Source: Bordetella sp. LUAb4 (GTDB lineage Bacteria; Pseudomonadota; Gammaproteobacteria; Burkholderiales; Burkholderiaceae_B). From it: a stretch of DNA of 64,000 nucleotides. Shown here piece after piece: positions 53,598 through 61,858 of this stretch; the stretch's first letter is position 1, and every line of letters begins with the position of its first letter. The stretch is taken from contig NZ_JAHPZX010000004.1 in NCBI RefSeq assembly GCF_021325795.1, positions 186,001 through 250,000 on the forward strand, written 5' to 3'. The notes under the pieces were generated by a model. The model worked only from the letters and a program-made list of their open reading frames with translations, did no database searches and was not told the origin of the DNA. A program made the translations under genes and the position numbers.

Positions 53598-54188
53598 TCA
53601 GGGTGCCAACAGATAACGCTGCAGCAAATCACCGAAACGATCATAAGCGGCATTGGCGCCGGCCAACACGGCGTCATGCTCGTCGGCGGAGATGGCGTTG
53701 CTGTCCAGCGCGGCCACGAAACGGCGCCACACAAGGGCGCGGCCTTCAGGATACGCGGCAAGGTTGCGCGCCCCGAAATTGGCGTCCAGTCCCAAGGTTT
53801 GTTGCACCTGCTTCAACAGGAAGGCGGCGCCCAGCGTCGAACCTTCGGAAACATAGAGCCAGCCCAGTGCTTGTGGCATGGCGACCTGGCCGGTGGCCAA
53901 AGGCTCTTGCGGAATTTCCTCGCCCAGGTCCTTCATGTCCGCAACGGCGGCTTCGACACGGCCACGCACAGCCAGGTCGGGAACGGCTGCCTGGATGCGG
54001 GCATCGTCGAACAGATGTTCGACATCTTGCTGGAAAATGTATTGCGTGGCGACGAAACGCGCATAGCGATCGCGCGACTCAAAAGGCCTGCCTTGCTCCA
54101 TCAGGGCGTGCATGCGTTCGTGCTGAGCGTTGGTCTCGTGTTTGAGGCGGAACGAAAGCGTGGCGCGCAGGTCGAGGACGGTGTTCAT
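53598..54188 (-). CDS. Biliverdin-producing heme oxygenase
   Basis: A 196-residue all-helical protein from ATG 54188 (MNTVLDLRATLSFRLKHETNAQHERMH). H23 is positioned as the proximal heme ligand of HemO/PigA-type enzymes, and the distal helix is recognisable in QALGWLYVSEGSTLGAAFLLKQVQQTLGL. It would open heme with O2 and electrons to biliverdin, CO and iron. No heme transporter, TonB receptor or bacteriophytochrome gene is nearby, and no Fur box was recognised in the 223-bp upstream gap (54189-54411), so regulation is unclear. Confidence 0.93.
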   Translation of the reverse strand: MNTVLDLRATLSFRLKHETNAQHERMHALMEQGRPFESRDRYARFVATQYIFQQDVEHLFDDARIQAAVPDLAVRGRVEAAVADMKDLGEEIPQEPLATGQVAMPQALGWLYVSEGSTLGAAFLLKQVQQTLGLDANFGARNLAAYPEGRALVWRRFVAALDSNAISADEHDAVLAGANAAYDRFGDLLQRYLLAP

Positions 54189-54411
54189 GGCAGGGAGAAC
54201 TCGAAGCGGAAGTAAGCAGTCGGGGCCGGGGGCCGCGCAACCAAAGCGAACAGAACCAAGACAACAGGTTAGCAGTTTTGGTCTGCGCGCACGGCGTATC
54301 GAGCGCGTTTGGCGAGTATCGCTTTTGTACTCCAAACCCGCGCGCAGGCGATCCAGCTTGTCCCCTGATGTCTCCGGCTTCGCGTTCGTGTCGCTGCGGT
54401 GCAGCCCGATC

Positions 54412-55206
54412 TCAGGATGCCGATCGGGCTGCATCGTCGTATAGCGATGCGTCGTGTTCCAGCCACCATGTAGGAAAGAAGGGCACGCGCGTGTCGACCA
54501 TGCTGGTCCACGATCCTGACATCCGGCGCTCAAGCATTGAGATGTGCGCATGCGCGCGCGACAGCACGAAATGCTTGTGCCCAGGAAACAGGACATCCAC
54601 TTTCAGGGCCGCCAGGCGGCGCACGGACGCCCGATAGGCGCGGAAGTCAGTATCCGCATTGACAGTCCCATGGCCGCCCTCGGCGAAACAGGTGTCGCCG
54701 CCGAACAGCACGCTGCGGCCGTCGAGCTTGGCCAGCAGGGAAACGGAGTCGTCGCTATGGCCAGGCGTGTGTATTACTTCAAGGGTGATGGCACCCACCG
54801 CGAGGGTGTCGCCGTCCTCCAGCGGCAGGTCCACCCGGGCGCGACGTGATCCCACGCCGTGCCGCTCGACGTGCGAGGCCGGCCATAGCTGTTCTTCCAG
54901 CGTACGTACACCCAGGCGATGCACGGCCAGCCGGGCGCCGGTGGCAGCCACCCACCAGGCGGCACCACGGCCATGGTCCCAATGGGAGTGCGTGAGGATG
55001 ATGGTCCTGATGGCTTGTATCTGGACGCCGTCTTCCAGCATGCGATCGCGGATCTCTTCAGGCGTGATGCCGCTGCCGGCGTCGATCATCGCAGCTTCGC
55101 CGCTGTTCTCGATGACGTAGACATGCGAGTCGCAGGGATGCGAGAGGCCCACGCCGCCGCCGCCCACCATGTAGACCGATGTCTGGCCCGATTGGAAGAT
55201 CTTCAT
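54412..55206 (-). CDS. MBL-fold metallo-hydrolase
   Basis: A 264-residue metallo-beta-lactamase-fold protein. The zinc motifs are THSHWDHG, the His of HTPGHSDDS, Asp in LFGGDTCFAEGG and His in FPGHKHFVLS. The N-terminus (MKIFQSGQTSVYMVGGGGVGLSHPCDSHVYVI) has no signal peptide. The overall pattern is that of glyoxalase II-like or broad-specificity hydrolases. It may be co-transcribed with the heme oxygenase gene downstream, but the 223-bp gap makes that uncertain. The substrate is unknown. Confidence 0.9.
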   Translation of the reverse strand: MKIFQSGQTSVYMVGGGGVGLSHPCDSHVYVIENSGEAAMIDAGSGITPEEIRDRMLEDGVQIQAIRTIILTHSHWDHGRGAAWWVAATGARLAVHRLGVRTLEEQLWPASHVERHGVGSRRARVDLPLEDGDTLAVGAITLEVIHTPGHSDDSVSLLAKLDGRSVLFGGDTCFAEGGHGTVNADTDFRAYRASVRRLAALKVDVLFPGHKHFVLSRAHAHISMLERRMSGSWTSMVDTRVPFFPTWWLEHDASLYDDAARSAS

Positions 55207-55308
55207 ACGGTTGCTCCTGCGGGGATGTTGCTTGGTTCGCTGTGTGGGGCACTGCCTTCGGACGCGTGTTCGGCGTCCGCTAGCGCCGGATGCCGACGCC
55301 CGGGCCGC

Positions 55309-56448
55309 CTATTGCTCACGGGCCAGCCGGAGTACTTCCTGCATCAAGTGATAGACCGCGTGATTCGCCGCGCGCGAGGTGCCGTCGACGGTGTCCAGTG
55401 CCAATCCGCTGTAGCCGTCGAAAGCACCTTCGGCCAGCGGTGCGCTGATACTGGCGGCGACTTCCGGCCAATCGGGCATCAGGTTTGGCCGCTCATGCGT
55501 CAGGGCCAAGGCGGCCGCGATGGCATAGGCTCCCCAATTGGAGACAGCCGCGGGCAACAGCAGGTCGACTTCCGTCGCGTCGAGCAGCCCGCCTTGGCAA
55601 GGGCAGGCGCACTGGCCACCGCCTGGAAGTTGTACGGCCAGCTGGGTCCGCACGCGGCCGAAGCCGATTTCATTACCGCCGTCACCCACGGCCAAGGTCG
55701 GCAATCCACGTGCGCGCAAGGCGGGCACGAGCAAGTGCGCATGCGCCACCCAGTCACTGTCCTTGGGCTTGCCGCTGCTGTTGTGAAACACGCCCAGGGC
55801 GTTCGGACCGGGCTTTTCTATGAAGAAGCCAGCGGCGAGGTCCGGTAGGCGACCCATCAGATCTTCGATGAAGGGTACTGCCGCCGCCGCGCCGGTGGGG
55901 AAGGGCAATATCAGGGCGGCGTTGTCGCGCCGGCGCCAGGCGGCCTCGTCCAGCAGCGGCGTGCCGCCGGCCCGCACCGACGCCGCTACGCCGGGTAGAA
56001 ACCGAGCCTCGGACAGGATGCAGCTGCGCACACCCAGCGCGCCGAATACGCGCGCCAGGACCGCCACGCCGGAAGGACCATCGGTTTCGCCCTGCGGCAG
56101 CCATTCGGGGTTGCCCGTCCCAGTAACCAGGATGACCGTCCCACCGGCTTGCACGGATTGCAGGGCCTGTGCGATTCCCGCGCAGATGGCGTCGCCGCCC
56201 TGGGCAGCTCGTGCCTGGCGATACCGCAGCGCCGTCCCGCCTTGCTGCGCCGGTTTGTTCTTCAATTCCAGATTGGCGATCTGGTCCAGGTACTCGTAAT
56301 ACCAAGGGTTGTCTTTGCTGGACACAGAACTCGTATGGCTTGGCAGGGTGCTGTTATCCGCGGGACTTGCTTCAACCGCATGACCAGCATCGGCTGCGTT
56401 ACCCGTATCACGCGCGGTAGTGGCAGCATCGGAAAAGTCATCGTTCAT
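55309..56448 (-). CDS. D-glutamate cyclase-like protein (DUF4392)
   Basis: A 379-residue protein from ATG 56448, with GGAGAG seven bases upstream; an ATG at 56472 is possible. The first 45 residues are Ala/Asp/Ser-rich. The conserved part runs from DNPWYYEYLDQIANLELKNKPAQQG through ILVTGTGNPEWLPQGETDGPSGVAVLARVFGALG, FIEKPGPNALGVFHNSSG, VGDGGNEIGFGRV and AVSNWGAYAIAAALAL. The GDGGNEIG motif and length fit the DUF4392/D-glutamate cyclase family, which turns D-glutamate into 5-oxo-D-proline. It overlaps the upstream dehydrogenase gene by 11 bp and lies in a Bug-dehydrogenase-cyclase operon divergent from an IclR gene. Confidence 0.88.
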   Translation of the reverse strand: MNDDFSDAATTARDTGNAADAGHAVEASPADNSTLPSHTSSVSSKDNPWYYEYLDQIANLELKNKPAQQGGTALRYRQARAAQGGDAICAGIAQALQSVQAGGTVILVTGTGNPEWLPQGETDGPSGVAVLARVFGALGVRSCILSEARFLPGVAASVRAGGTPLLDEAAWRRRDNAALILPFPTGAAAAVPFIEDLMGRLPDLAAGFFIEKPGPNALGVFHNSSGKPKDSDWVAHAHLLVPALRARGLPTLAVGDGGNEIGFGRVRTQLAVQLPGGGQCACPCQGGLLDATEVDLLLPAAVSNWGAYAIAAALALTHERPNLMPDWPEVAASISAPLAEGAFDGYSGLALDTVDGTSRAANHAVYHLMQEVLRLAREQ

Positions 56449-57343
56449 TGGCGCGCTCTCCGAATGCGACATCGGTCCACTGTTCCCACAATTTGGAAAT
56501 GGCGGAGTAGTCCAGACGATCCAGTCCCGCGCCACGCGCGATCTCGTATACAGTATGGGATGCCTGCATCGTGAACAGCGGCACGCCCAACTCGCGGGCC
56601 AGGTCCAATGCCAGGGACGAATCCTTGCGGGCGTTCGCGGTCGGCATGCCACCCTCGAAATCCTGCTGGCGTATGCGCTCGCCGAAGCGATGCGTCAGCG
56701 GGCGCAGCAAGCCCGATTCCCGCCGCATCAGGGTATAGAAGACATCCGGCGGTACGCCGGCCTTGGCGGCCAAGGCGGCGCCTTCCAGCAGCATGACCAT
56801 GGTGGTATGGGCCACTGCGTTGTTCACCAGCTTGGCCCGCATGCCGCTGCCAGTCTCGCCCAGGTGGAAAATTTCTTCGGCGGCGGCCTCCAGGATGGGC
56901 TTGGCGCGAGCGTAGTCCTCGGCCGACGCGCCGACCAGGAAGGTGGTCTTGCCTTCAGCCAGCTTGTGGACGCCACCGATGATGGCGGAGTCCATGACAC
57001 GGGCGCCGTGCGGCGCCACGCGGGCTTGCAGTGCTGCCACATCCTGCGGGCTGACGGTGCTGGTTTCTATGACCAGCCGGTCGCGCAGATCGCCCTGCGC
57101 CAGCGCGTCGGCAGCGGCCAGGGATGCCGCGGGCGAGGGCAGCGACAGGAGGATGACACTGCTTTCCCGTGCCACCTGGGCCGCATCCGGCGCGGCGCGC
57201 ACACCGGTCTCACGCGCCACCGCGATACGTTCGCTGTCCCGGTCATAGCCCAGAACGTCGAAGCGACGTAGCAAGGGAGTGGCCAAAGCCAGGCCGGCGT
57301 TCCCCAGTCCGATGATGCCGACCGTCGGCTTTTGTTCGTTCAT
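56438..57343 (-). CDS. NAD(P)-dependent oxidoreductase, beta-hydroxyacid dehydrogenase family
   Basis: A 301-residue protein with Rossmann motif VGIIGLGNAGLALATPLLRRFDVLGYDRD, substrate loop MDSAIIGGVHKLAEGKTTFLVGA and catalytic-Lys region GETGSGMRAKLVNNAVAHTTM. In this family the Lys of GxxxKxxNN is catalytic, and here it is the Lys of AKLVNN. It would interconvert a hydroxyacid and its semialdehyde or oxoacid. It overlaps the cyclase-like gene and lies 165 bp downstream of a Bug gene. Confidence 0.92.
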   Translation of the reverse strand: MNEQKPTVGIIGLGNAGLALATPLLRRFDVLGYDRDSERIAVARETGVRAAPDAAQVARESSVILLSLPSPAASLAAADALAQGDLRDRLVIETSTVSPQDVAALQARVAPHGARVMDSAIIGGVHKLAEGKTTFLVGASAEDYARAKPILEAAAEEIFHLGETGSGMRAKLVNNAVAHTTMVMLLEGAALAAKAGVPPDVFYTLMRRESGLLRPLTHRFGERIRQQDFEGGMPTANARKDSSLALDLARELGVPLFTMQASHTVYEIARGAGLDRLDYSAISKLWEQWTDVAFGERANER

Positions 57344-57410
57344 GATCTACAGCTCCATATGGAAAAAGACAAATCGCCGACGTTGTTCGGCTCCGCCGCG
57401 CCCGGCTCGA

Positions 57411-57502
57411 CCTTGGCCTTGGCCTTGGCTAAAGTGAGGAGCCTGAGCCTGGGGCGGGGCGCTCGGCCCCGGCCGCCCAAGCTCCCGGCCGCCCAAGCTC
57501 CC
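57411..57502. repeat. Two short tandem repeats between dehydrogenase and Bug genes
   Basis: CCTTGG is repeated three times at 57411-57428, and the 16-mer ggccgcccaagctccc is duplicated perfectly at 57471-57486 and 57487-57502. They fill most of the 165-bp gap between the Bug stop and the next gene on the minus strand. Both look like slippage products. The GC-rich inverted part at 57456-57475 might attenuate transcription. Confidence 0.8.
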
Positions 57503-57508
57503 GGGTGC

Positions 57509-58492
57509 TCAATCCACGCGGGCGCCTGACGCCTGCACGACCGGCCCCCATTTCTTGATCTCGCTGGCGATGTGCGTGGCGAACGCCGCGGGCGTGCTGC
57601 CGACGGCCGTGGCCCCCTGGGCTTGCAGCTTCTGCTGGATGTCCGGGCGGCGCACCAACTGCGCGACCAGCTTGCTGACCTTCTCGACGATCTCGGGCGG
57701 CGTGCCGGCCGGGGCCAGCAAGCCGTACCAGGAACCGACTTCGTAGCCGGGCAGGCCGGCCTCGGCCAGCGTGGGCAGATCGGGCAGGGCGGGATCGCGC
57801 TGCGCGCTGGTGACGGCCAGGGGGCGTAGCTGGCCGGACTTCACGAATGGCATGGCCGAGGGCAGGGTGTCGAAGATCACCTGCACTTGGCCACCCATCG
57901 TGTCGGTGACCGCGGCCGCGGTGCCGCGATAAGGCACATGGGTCATCTTCACGCCCGCCATCGAATCGAATAATTCGCCTGCCAGATGGTGGGAACTACC
58001 GTTGCCGGCGGAGCCGAAGTACAGCTTGCCGGGATGCGCCTTGGCATAGGCGATCAGTTCGGCCACGGACTTCACCGGCAGCGAGGGGTTGACTTCCAGC
58101 ACGCTCGGGGTCGATGCCACCAGGCTGACAGGGGCGAAGTCCTTGACCGGATCGAAAGGCATGGTTTTGTACAGGCTGGCATTGATGCCGTGCGTCGCCA
58201 CCGTTCCCATCAATAGCGTGTAGCCATCCGGCGCCGCGCGCGCCACCAATTCGGAACCAATGTTGCCGCCGGCGCCTGGGCGGTTGTCGACGATGACGGC
58301 CACCTTCAGTTCCGTGCCCATGGCCTGGGCCAGGATGCGCGTCACCAGATCGCTGGTGCCACCGGCTGCGAAAGGCACGACGATGCGGATGGGATTGCCG
58401 GGATAGCCGGCGGCGGTGGCGCTGGTCGCCAGCAAGGCCAGGGTGAATGCGCCTGCCATCGAGGCCAGGCGGGCGAGGATGCTCCGTTTCAT
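57509..58492 (-). CDS. Bug-family substrate-binding protein
   Basis: A 327-residue PF03401 protein with signal peptide (LARLASMAGAFTLALLATSATAAG) and the mature motifs NPIRIVVPFAAGGTSDLVTRILAQAM, DNRPGAGGNIGSELVARAAPDGYTLLMGT, HVPYRGTAAAVTDTMGGQ and LPDLPTLAEAGLPGYEVGSWYGLLAP. It is the first gene of a leftward unit with the dehydrogenase and D-glutamate-cyclase-like genes, divergent from an IclR regulator. It probably delivers their carboxylate substrate. Confidence 0.95.
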   Translation of the reverse strand: MKRSILARLASMAGAFTLALLATSATAAGYPGNPIRIVVPFAAGGTSDLVTRILAQAMGTELKVAVIVDNRPGAGGNIGSELVARAAPDGYTLLMGTVATHGINASLYKTMPFDPVKDFAPVSLVASTPSVLEVNPSLPVKSVAELIAYAKAHPGKLYFGSAGNGSSHHLAGELFDSMAGVKMTHVPYRGTAAAVTDTMGGQVQVIFDTLPSAMPFVKSGQLRPLAVTSAQRDPALPDLPTLAEAGLPGYEVGSWYGLLAPAGTPPEIVEKVSKLVAQLVRRPDIQQKLQAQGATAVGSTPAAFATHIASEIKKWGPVVQASGARVD

Positions 58493-58590
58493 GGTGTCGT
58501 CTCCTTGATTCTTTGTGTGGGGCTGAGCCCTGTTATTGATCTGGCGCTTGAAATCCTGGGATGCAAGAGTTTTGGGATCCGGAAATCATA

Positions 58591-58706
58591 TTGTGATCAA
58601 TAAAATCTTGTGATCTCATTCTTCAAGCACCTAAAATAACGAAGCCGCGGCGCAAAGTTATCGGAATATCGCGTGGCAGCATAGATATCTGTCCCATTTT
58701 GTGATC
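58591..58706. promoter_or_regulatory. Three TTGTGATC repeats in a Bug/IclR divergent promoter
   Basis: The octamer TTGTGATC occurs at 58591-58598, 58608-58615 (17 bp after the first) and 58699-58706, all in the same orientation. A weaker TTGGGATC lies at 58572-58579. All lie in the 219-bp gap between the Bug and IclR genes; the last ends 5 bp before the IclR ATG. Repeated half-sites like these suit IclR-family proteins, and the third would overlap the regulator's own ribosome-binding region. Confidence 0.6.
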
Positions 58707-58711
58707 ACGAT

Positions 58712-59581
58712 ATGACCGATCTCCCTAAGACACGGTTCGCCACGGCCACGGCCACGGCCGCCGCCACCGGCGCTCCCATTGGTGCCAGCACAGCTGCTGC
58801 CGGCGGCACGCAAAGCATCCGGCGCACGGTCAGCCTGCTGCGCACCCTCGTCGCCGCTCAGCGGCGTGGCGCCACGTCCGCGGAACTGGCCGCTCGGACC
58901 GGCCTGGACCGCAGCACTGCCCGGCGCATGCTGCAATGCCTGGTCGAAGAAGACGTCCTGGTATTCGACATTGACACCCGGCGCTATCACTTCGGCCATC
59001 TGGCCTACGATATGGGCCTGGCGGCGTCCGAACGCCTGGACCTGCCGCAACTATGCAAGGCGGCCTTGGCACGCATCGCTGATGACACTGGCGATACCGT
59101 GTTCCTGATGATCCGCAGCGGTGACGACGCCGTGTGCGCAGACCGCGCGGTGGGGTCGTATCCAATCAAGACCTTCATCGTCGACGTCGGTACTCGGCGC
59201 CCCTTGGGCATAGGGGCCGGCAGCCTGGCCATGCTTAGCGCGCTGCCTGAAGAAGTCGCCGAGTTGGTCCTTGCCAATAACGTCCCCCGTCTTGGCACCT
59301 ATGCCGGCATGAATGAGAAGCGCCTGCGCGCGATGATGCGCGAGGCCCGCACGCAGGGCCATGTGGCGATGGACGTGGTGGATGTGCCCGGCGCGCGCAC
59401 CGTCTCGGTGCCTATCCTGACGGGGACTGGCCGGCCGGTGGCAGCGCTCAGCGTGGCGGCCATCGCGCTGCGTATGACGCCTGAACGCGAAGCGATGGTG
59501 CTGGCCGTCCTGAGGCGGGAAGCGGCAGCGATCGGCGAGGCGCTGGCTGCCCGGTCACGCCGGGACGAACAGGAAGCTTGA
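58712..59581 (+). CDS. IclR-family transcriptional regulator
   Basis: A 289-residue regulator. An Ala/Thr-rich 33-residue N-terminal tail (encoded by a repeated ACGGCC stretch) precedes the winged helix SIRRTVSLLRTLVAAQRRGATSAELAARTGLDRSTARRMLQCLVEEDVL and the effector domain (FGHLAYDMGLAASERLDLPQLCKAALARIADDTGDTVFLMIRSGDDAVCADRAVGSYPIKT, GVG-like PLGIGAGSLAML). It is divergent from the Bug-dehydrogenase-cyclase unit and likely controls it through the TTGTGATC repeats. Confidence 0.94.
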   Translation: MTDLPKTRFATATATAAATGAPIGASTAAAGGTQSIRRTVSLLRTLVAAQRRGATSAELAARTGLDRSTARRMLQCLVEEDVLVFDIDTRRYHFGHLAYDMGLAASERLDLPQLCKAALARIADDTGDTVFLMIRSGDDAVCADRAVGSYPIKTFIVDVGTRRPLGIGAGSLAMLSALPEEVAELVLANNVPRLGTYAGMNEKRLRAMMREARTQGHVAMDVVDVPGARTVSVPILTGTGRPVAALSVAAIALRMTPEREAMVLAVLRREAAAIGEALAARSRRDEQEA

Positions 59582-59736
59582 GAAACAGGACGCTTGTAAA
59601 CGCGTCAAATCGATGGCGTAGTTCCATGACTTAGTCCCATTTCAGCGTCGCACCGAATCCAGTACAGTCATGCGATCCGCATGCCGTGCATCGAGTCGCG
59701 GCGTGTCGTCCTTATTCTTCAAAAGGGGCAGCTCGC

Positions 59737-60705
59737 ATGCAGGCACCCAAGACTGGTACGGAAACGGAAACGGACCGGGAAACAGACACGGCCTTGGCCG
59801 TTGCCAGCGCCGCCATCCACGCTGCGATCCAGGACGTTTCGCGGCGTCCTGAGATTCATTCCTTCTTCGACGAAAGCACCTTCACGGTCAGCCATATCGT
59901 CGTCGATCCCGCCACCCACACCTGCGCCATCATCGACAGCGTGCTGGATTACGACGCGGCCAGCGGGCGCACGTCGACCCGCGGTGCCCAGAGCCTGATT
60001 GACTTCGTGCAAGCGCGGGCTCTGCGTGTGGAGTGGGTGTTGGAAACGCATGTCCATGCCGACCATCTTTCCGCTGCGCCGCTGCTGAATCAGCGCTTGG
60101 GCGGGCGCCTTGCCATCGGCGCGCACATCAGCATCGTCCAGGATGTGTTCGGCAAAGTCTTCAACGCCGGCAGCGACTTCGCGCGCGACGGCAGCCAGTT
60201 TGACCATCTCTTCGTCGATGGCGAGACGTTTGCCTTGGGCCATCTGCAAGCGGTGGCCTTGCACGTACCTGGGCATACGCCCGCGTGCATGGCGTACGTG
60301 ATCGGCGATGCGGTGTTCGTCGGCGACACCCTGTTCATGCCGGACTATGGCACCGCGCGTTGCGACTTTCCGGGCGGCGATGCGGCGATGCTGTTTCGCT
60401 CCATCCGGCGTCTGATGGCCTTGCCGGATGCGACGCGGGTGTTCCTGTGCCATGACTATAAAGCGCCCGGTCGCGAGCGCTATGCGTGGGAAACCACCAT
60501 CGAGGCCCAACGTCTGGGCAATCTGCACGTTCATGAAGGCGTATCCGAACAGGACTTCGTGGCCTTGCGCCAGCAGCGCGATGCCGCGCTGCCCATGCCG
60601 CGCCTGATCCTGCCTTCGGTGCAGGTCAATATGCGCGGCGGCAAACTGCCGGAGCCAGAAGCCAACGGCATGCGATATCTCAAGATTCCCGTCAACGGCG
60701 TGTGA
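59737..60705 (+). CDS. MBL-fold metallo-hydrolase, persulfide dioxygenase (ETHE1/Blh)-like
   Basis: A 322-residue protein from ATG 59737 behind AAAAGGGG; the frame is open upstream without a signal. H105-V-H-A-D109-H110 is the metal motif, then HVPGHTPACMAYV, GDTLFMPDYGTARCDFPGGDAAMLF and the C-terminal FLCHDYKAPGRERYAWETT. The SVLDYD and ETHVHADHLSAAP segments are typical of bacterial ETHE1-like mononuclear-iron sulfur dioxygenases and Blh proteins, which oxidise glutathione persulfide. No rhodanese or sulfide:quinone reductase gene is adjacent. The first 25 residues are Thr/Glu-rich and likely flexible. Confidence 0.9.
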   Translation: MQAPKTGTETETDRETDTALAVASAAIHAAIQDVSRRPEIHSFFDESTFTVSHIVVDPATHTCAIIDSVLDYDAASGRTSTRGAQSLIDFVQARALRVEWVLETHVHADHLSAAPLLNQRLGGRLAIGAHISIVQDVFGKVFNAGSDFARDGSQFDHLFVDGETFALGHLQAVALHVPGHTPACMAYVIGDAVFVGDTLFMPDYGTARCDFPGGDAAMLFRSIRRLMALPDATRVFLCHDYKAPGRERYAWETTIEAQRLGNLHVHEGVSEQDFVALRQQRDAALPMPRLILPSVQVNMRGGKLPEPEANGMRYLKIPVNGV

Positions 60706-60801
60706 TGCTGAGCTGGCTCAGGCCCGGAGCCTGGCCGCCGGCTGCATGAGCAGGCTGGGCGCGATAGTTGCGAACGGGGCCGCGACTGTTGGGAGATCAT
60801 C

Positions 60802-61839
60802 ATGAGCAAGAACAAGGAAGCTAAGAAAGAGGCCAAGACCGAGGGCAAGAACAAGGACGAGCGCAAGCAGGCCGAAGCCACTGCTCGGAAGCAGGGCGCC
60901 ATTCAGCGGGAGCAGGATCAGCGCGACGAGGCTGTCGCTGGGCAGTCTTCTTCCTCCAAGGAAAAACATGCGATGCAGGCGGGGCAACGGAAGTATCCCG
61001 AGCCGCCGATGCCAGAGCAGCGCATCGGCAAGCCCGGCCTGGAGGGCGACATGGAAGTGCGGCCGGCATTCTCGGCGCCTGGCTATCGCGGCAGCGGCAA
61101 GCTGGACGGCTTTGCGACCATCGTCACCGGCGGCGACTCGGGCATCGGCCGCGCCGTGGCCATTCTCTTTGCCAGGGAGGGGGCCGACGTGGCGATCGTC
61201 TATTTGAATGAACACGAGGACGCCGAAGAGACCAAGCGCTGCGTGCAGGCCGAAGGAAAGCGCTGCGTGTTGATTCCGGGTGACGTGAAGGATCCGGCAT
61301 TCTGCCGTGACGCCGTCGGGGAAACCTTGCGCGAGTTTGGCAAGCTGGATGTCCTGGTGAACAACGCCGCTTTCCAGGAACATGCGGAGTCGATCGAGGA
61401 CCTGTCCGAAGAACGTTTCGATGAGACGCTGCGCACGAATGTCTATGGCTACTTTCACATGGCCAAGGCAGCGGTGCCACATTTGAAGGAAGGCGGCAGC
61501 ATCATCAACAGCGGGTCGGTGACGGGCCTGCGCGGCAGCGGCGGCCTGATCGACTACTCCACGACGAAGGGCGCTATTCATGCGTTCACGATGTCGCTGG
61601 CGAGCAGTCTTGCGCCTCGGGGAATTCGGGTCAACGCGGTGGCGCCGGGGCCTGTCTGGACGCCATTCAATCCCGCCGACAAGCCGCCCAAGGAACTGAA
61701 GGCGTTTGGCGCGAAAACGCTCATGGGTCGGCCCGCGCAACCGGAAGAGCTGTCGCCTGCCTATGTCTTCCTGGCCGCGCCCGCCTGCGCCAGCTATATC
61801 ACCGGCATGATCCTTCCGGTGACAGGCAGTCCGGGCTGA
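60802..61839 (+). CDS. SDR-family oxidoreductase with charged N-terminal extension
   Basis: A 345-residue short-chain dehydrogenase. The core starts near residue 100, with the cofactor motif TGGDSGIG (109-116), NNAAFQ, the Ser of NSGSVTG and Tyr252/Lys256 in YSTTKGA; the C-terminus is SYITGMILPVTG. Before it come about 60 Lys/Glu/Gln-rich residues and the PPMPEQRIGKPGLEGDMEVRPAF linker, as in the YghA/YdaD stress-associated SDR group. It may be a general aldehyde or ketone reductase. It is flanked by a convergent SDR gene. Confidence 0.93.
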   Translation: MSKNKEAKKEAKTEGKNKDERKQAEATARKQGAIQREQDQRDEAVAGQSSSSKEKHAMQAGQRKYPEPPMPEQRIGKPGLEGDMEVRPAFSAPGYRGSGKLDGFATIVTGGDSGIGRAVAILFAREGADVAIVYLNEHEDAEETKRCVQAEGKRCVLIPGDVKDPAFCRDAVGETLREFGKLDVLVNNAAFQEHAESIEDLSEERFDETLRTNVYGYFHMAKAAVPHLKEGGSIINSGSVTGLRGSGGLIDYSTTKGAIHAFTMSLASSLAPRGIRVNAVAPGPVWTPFNPADKPPKELKAFGAKTLMGRPAQPEELSPAYVFLAAPACASYITGMILPVTGSPG

Positions 61840-61858
61840 ACGAAGGCGACCGTGTGTC

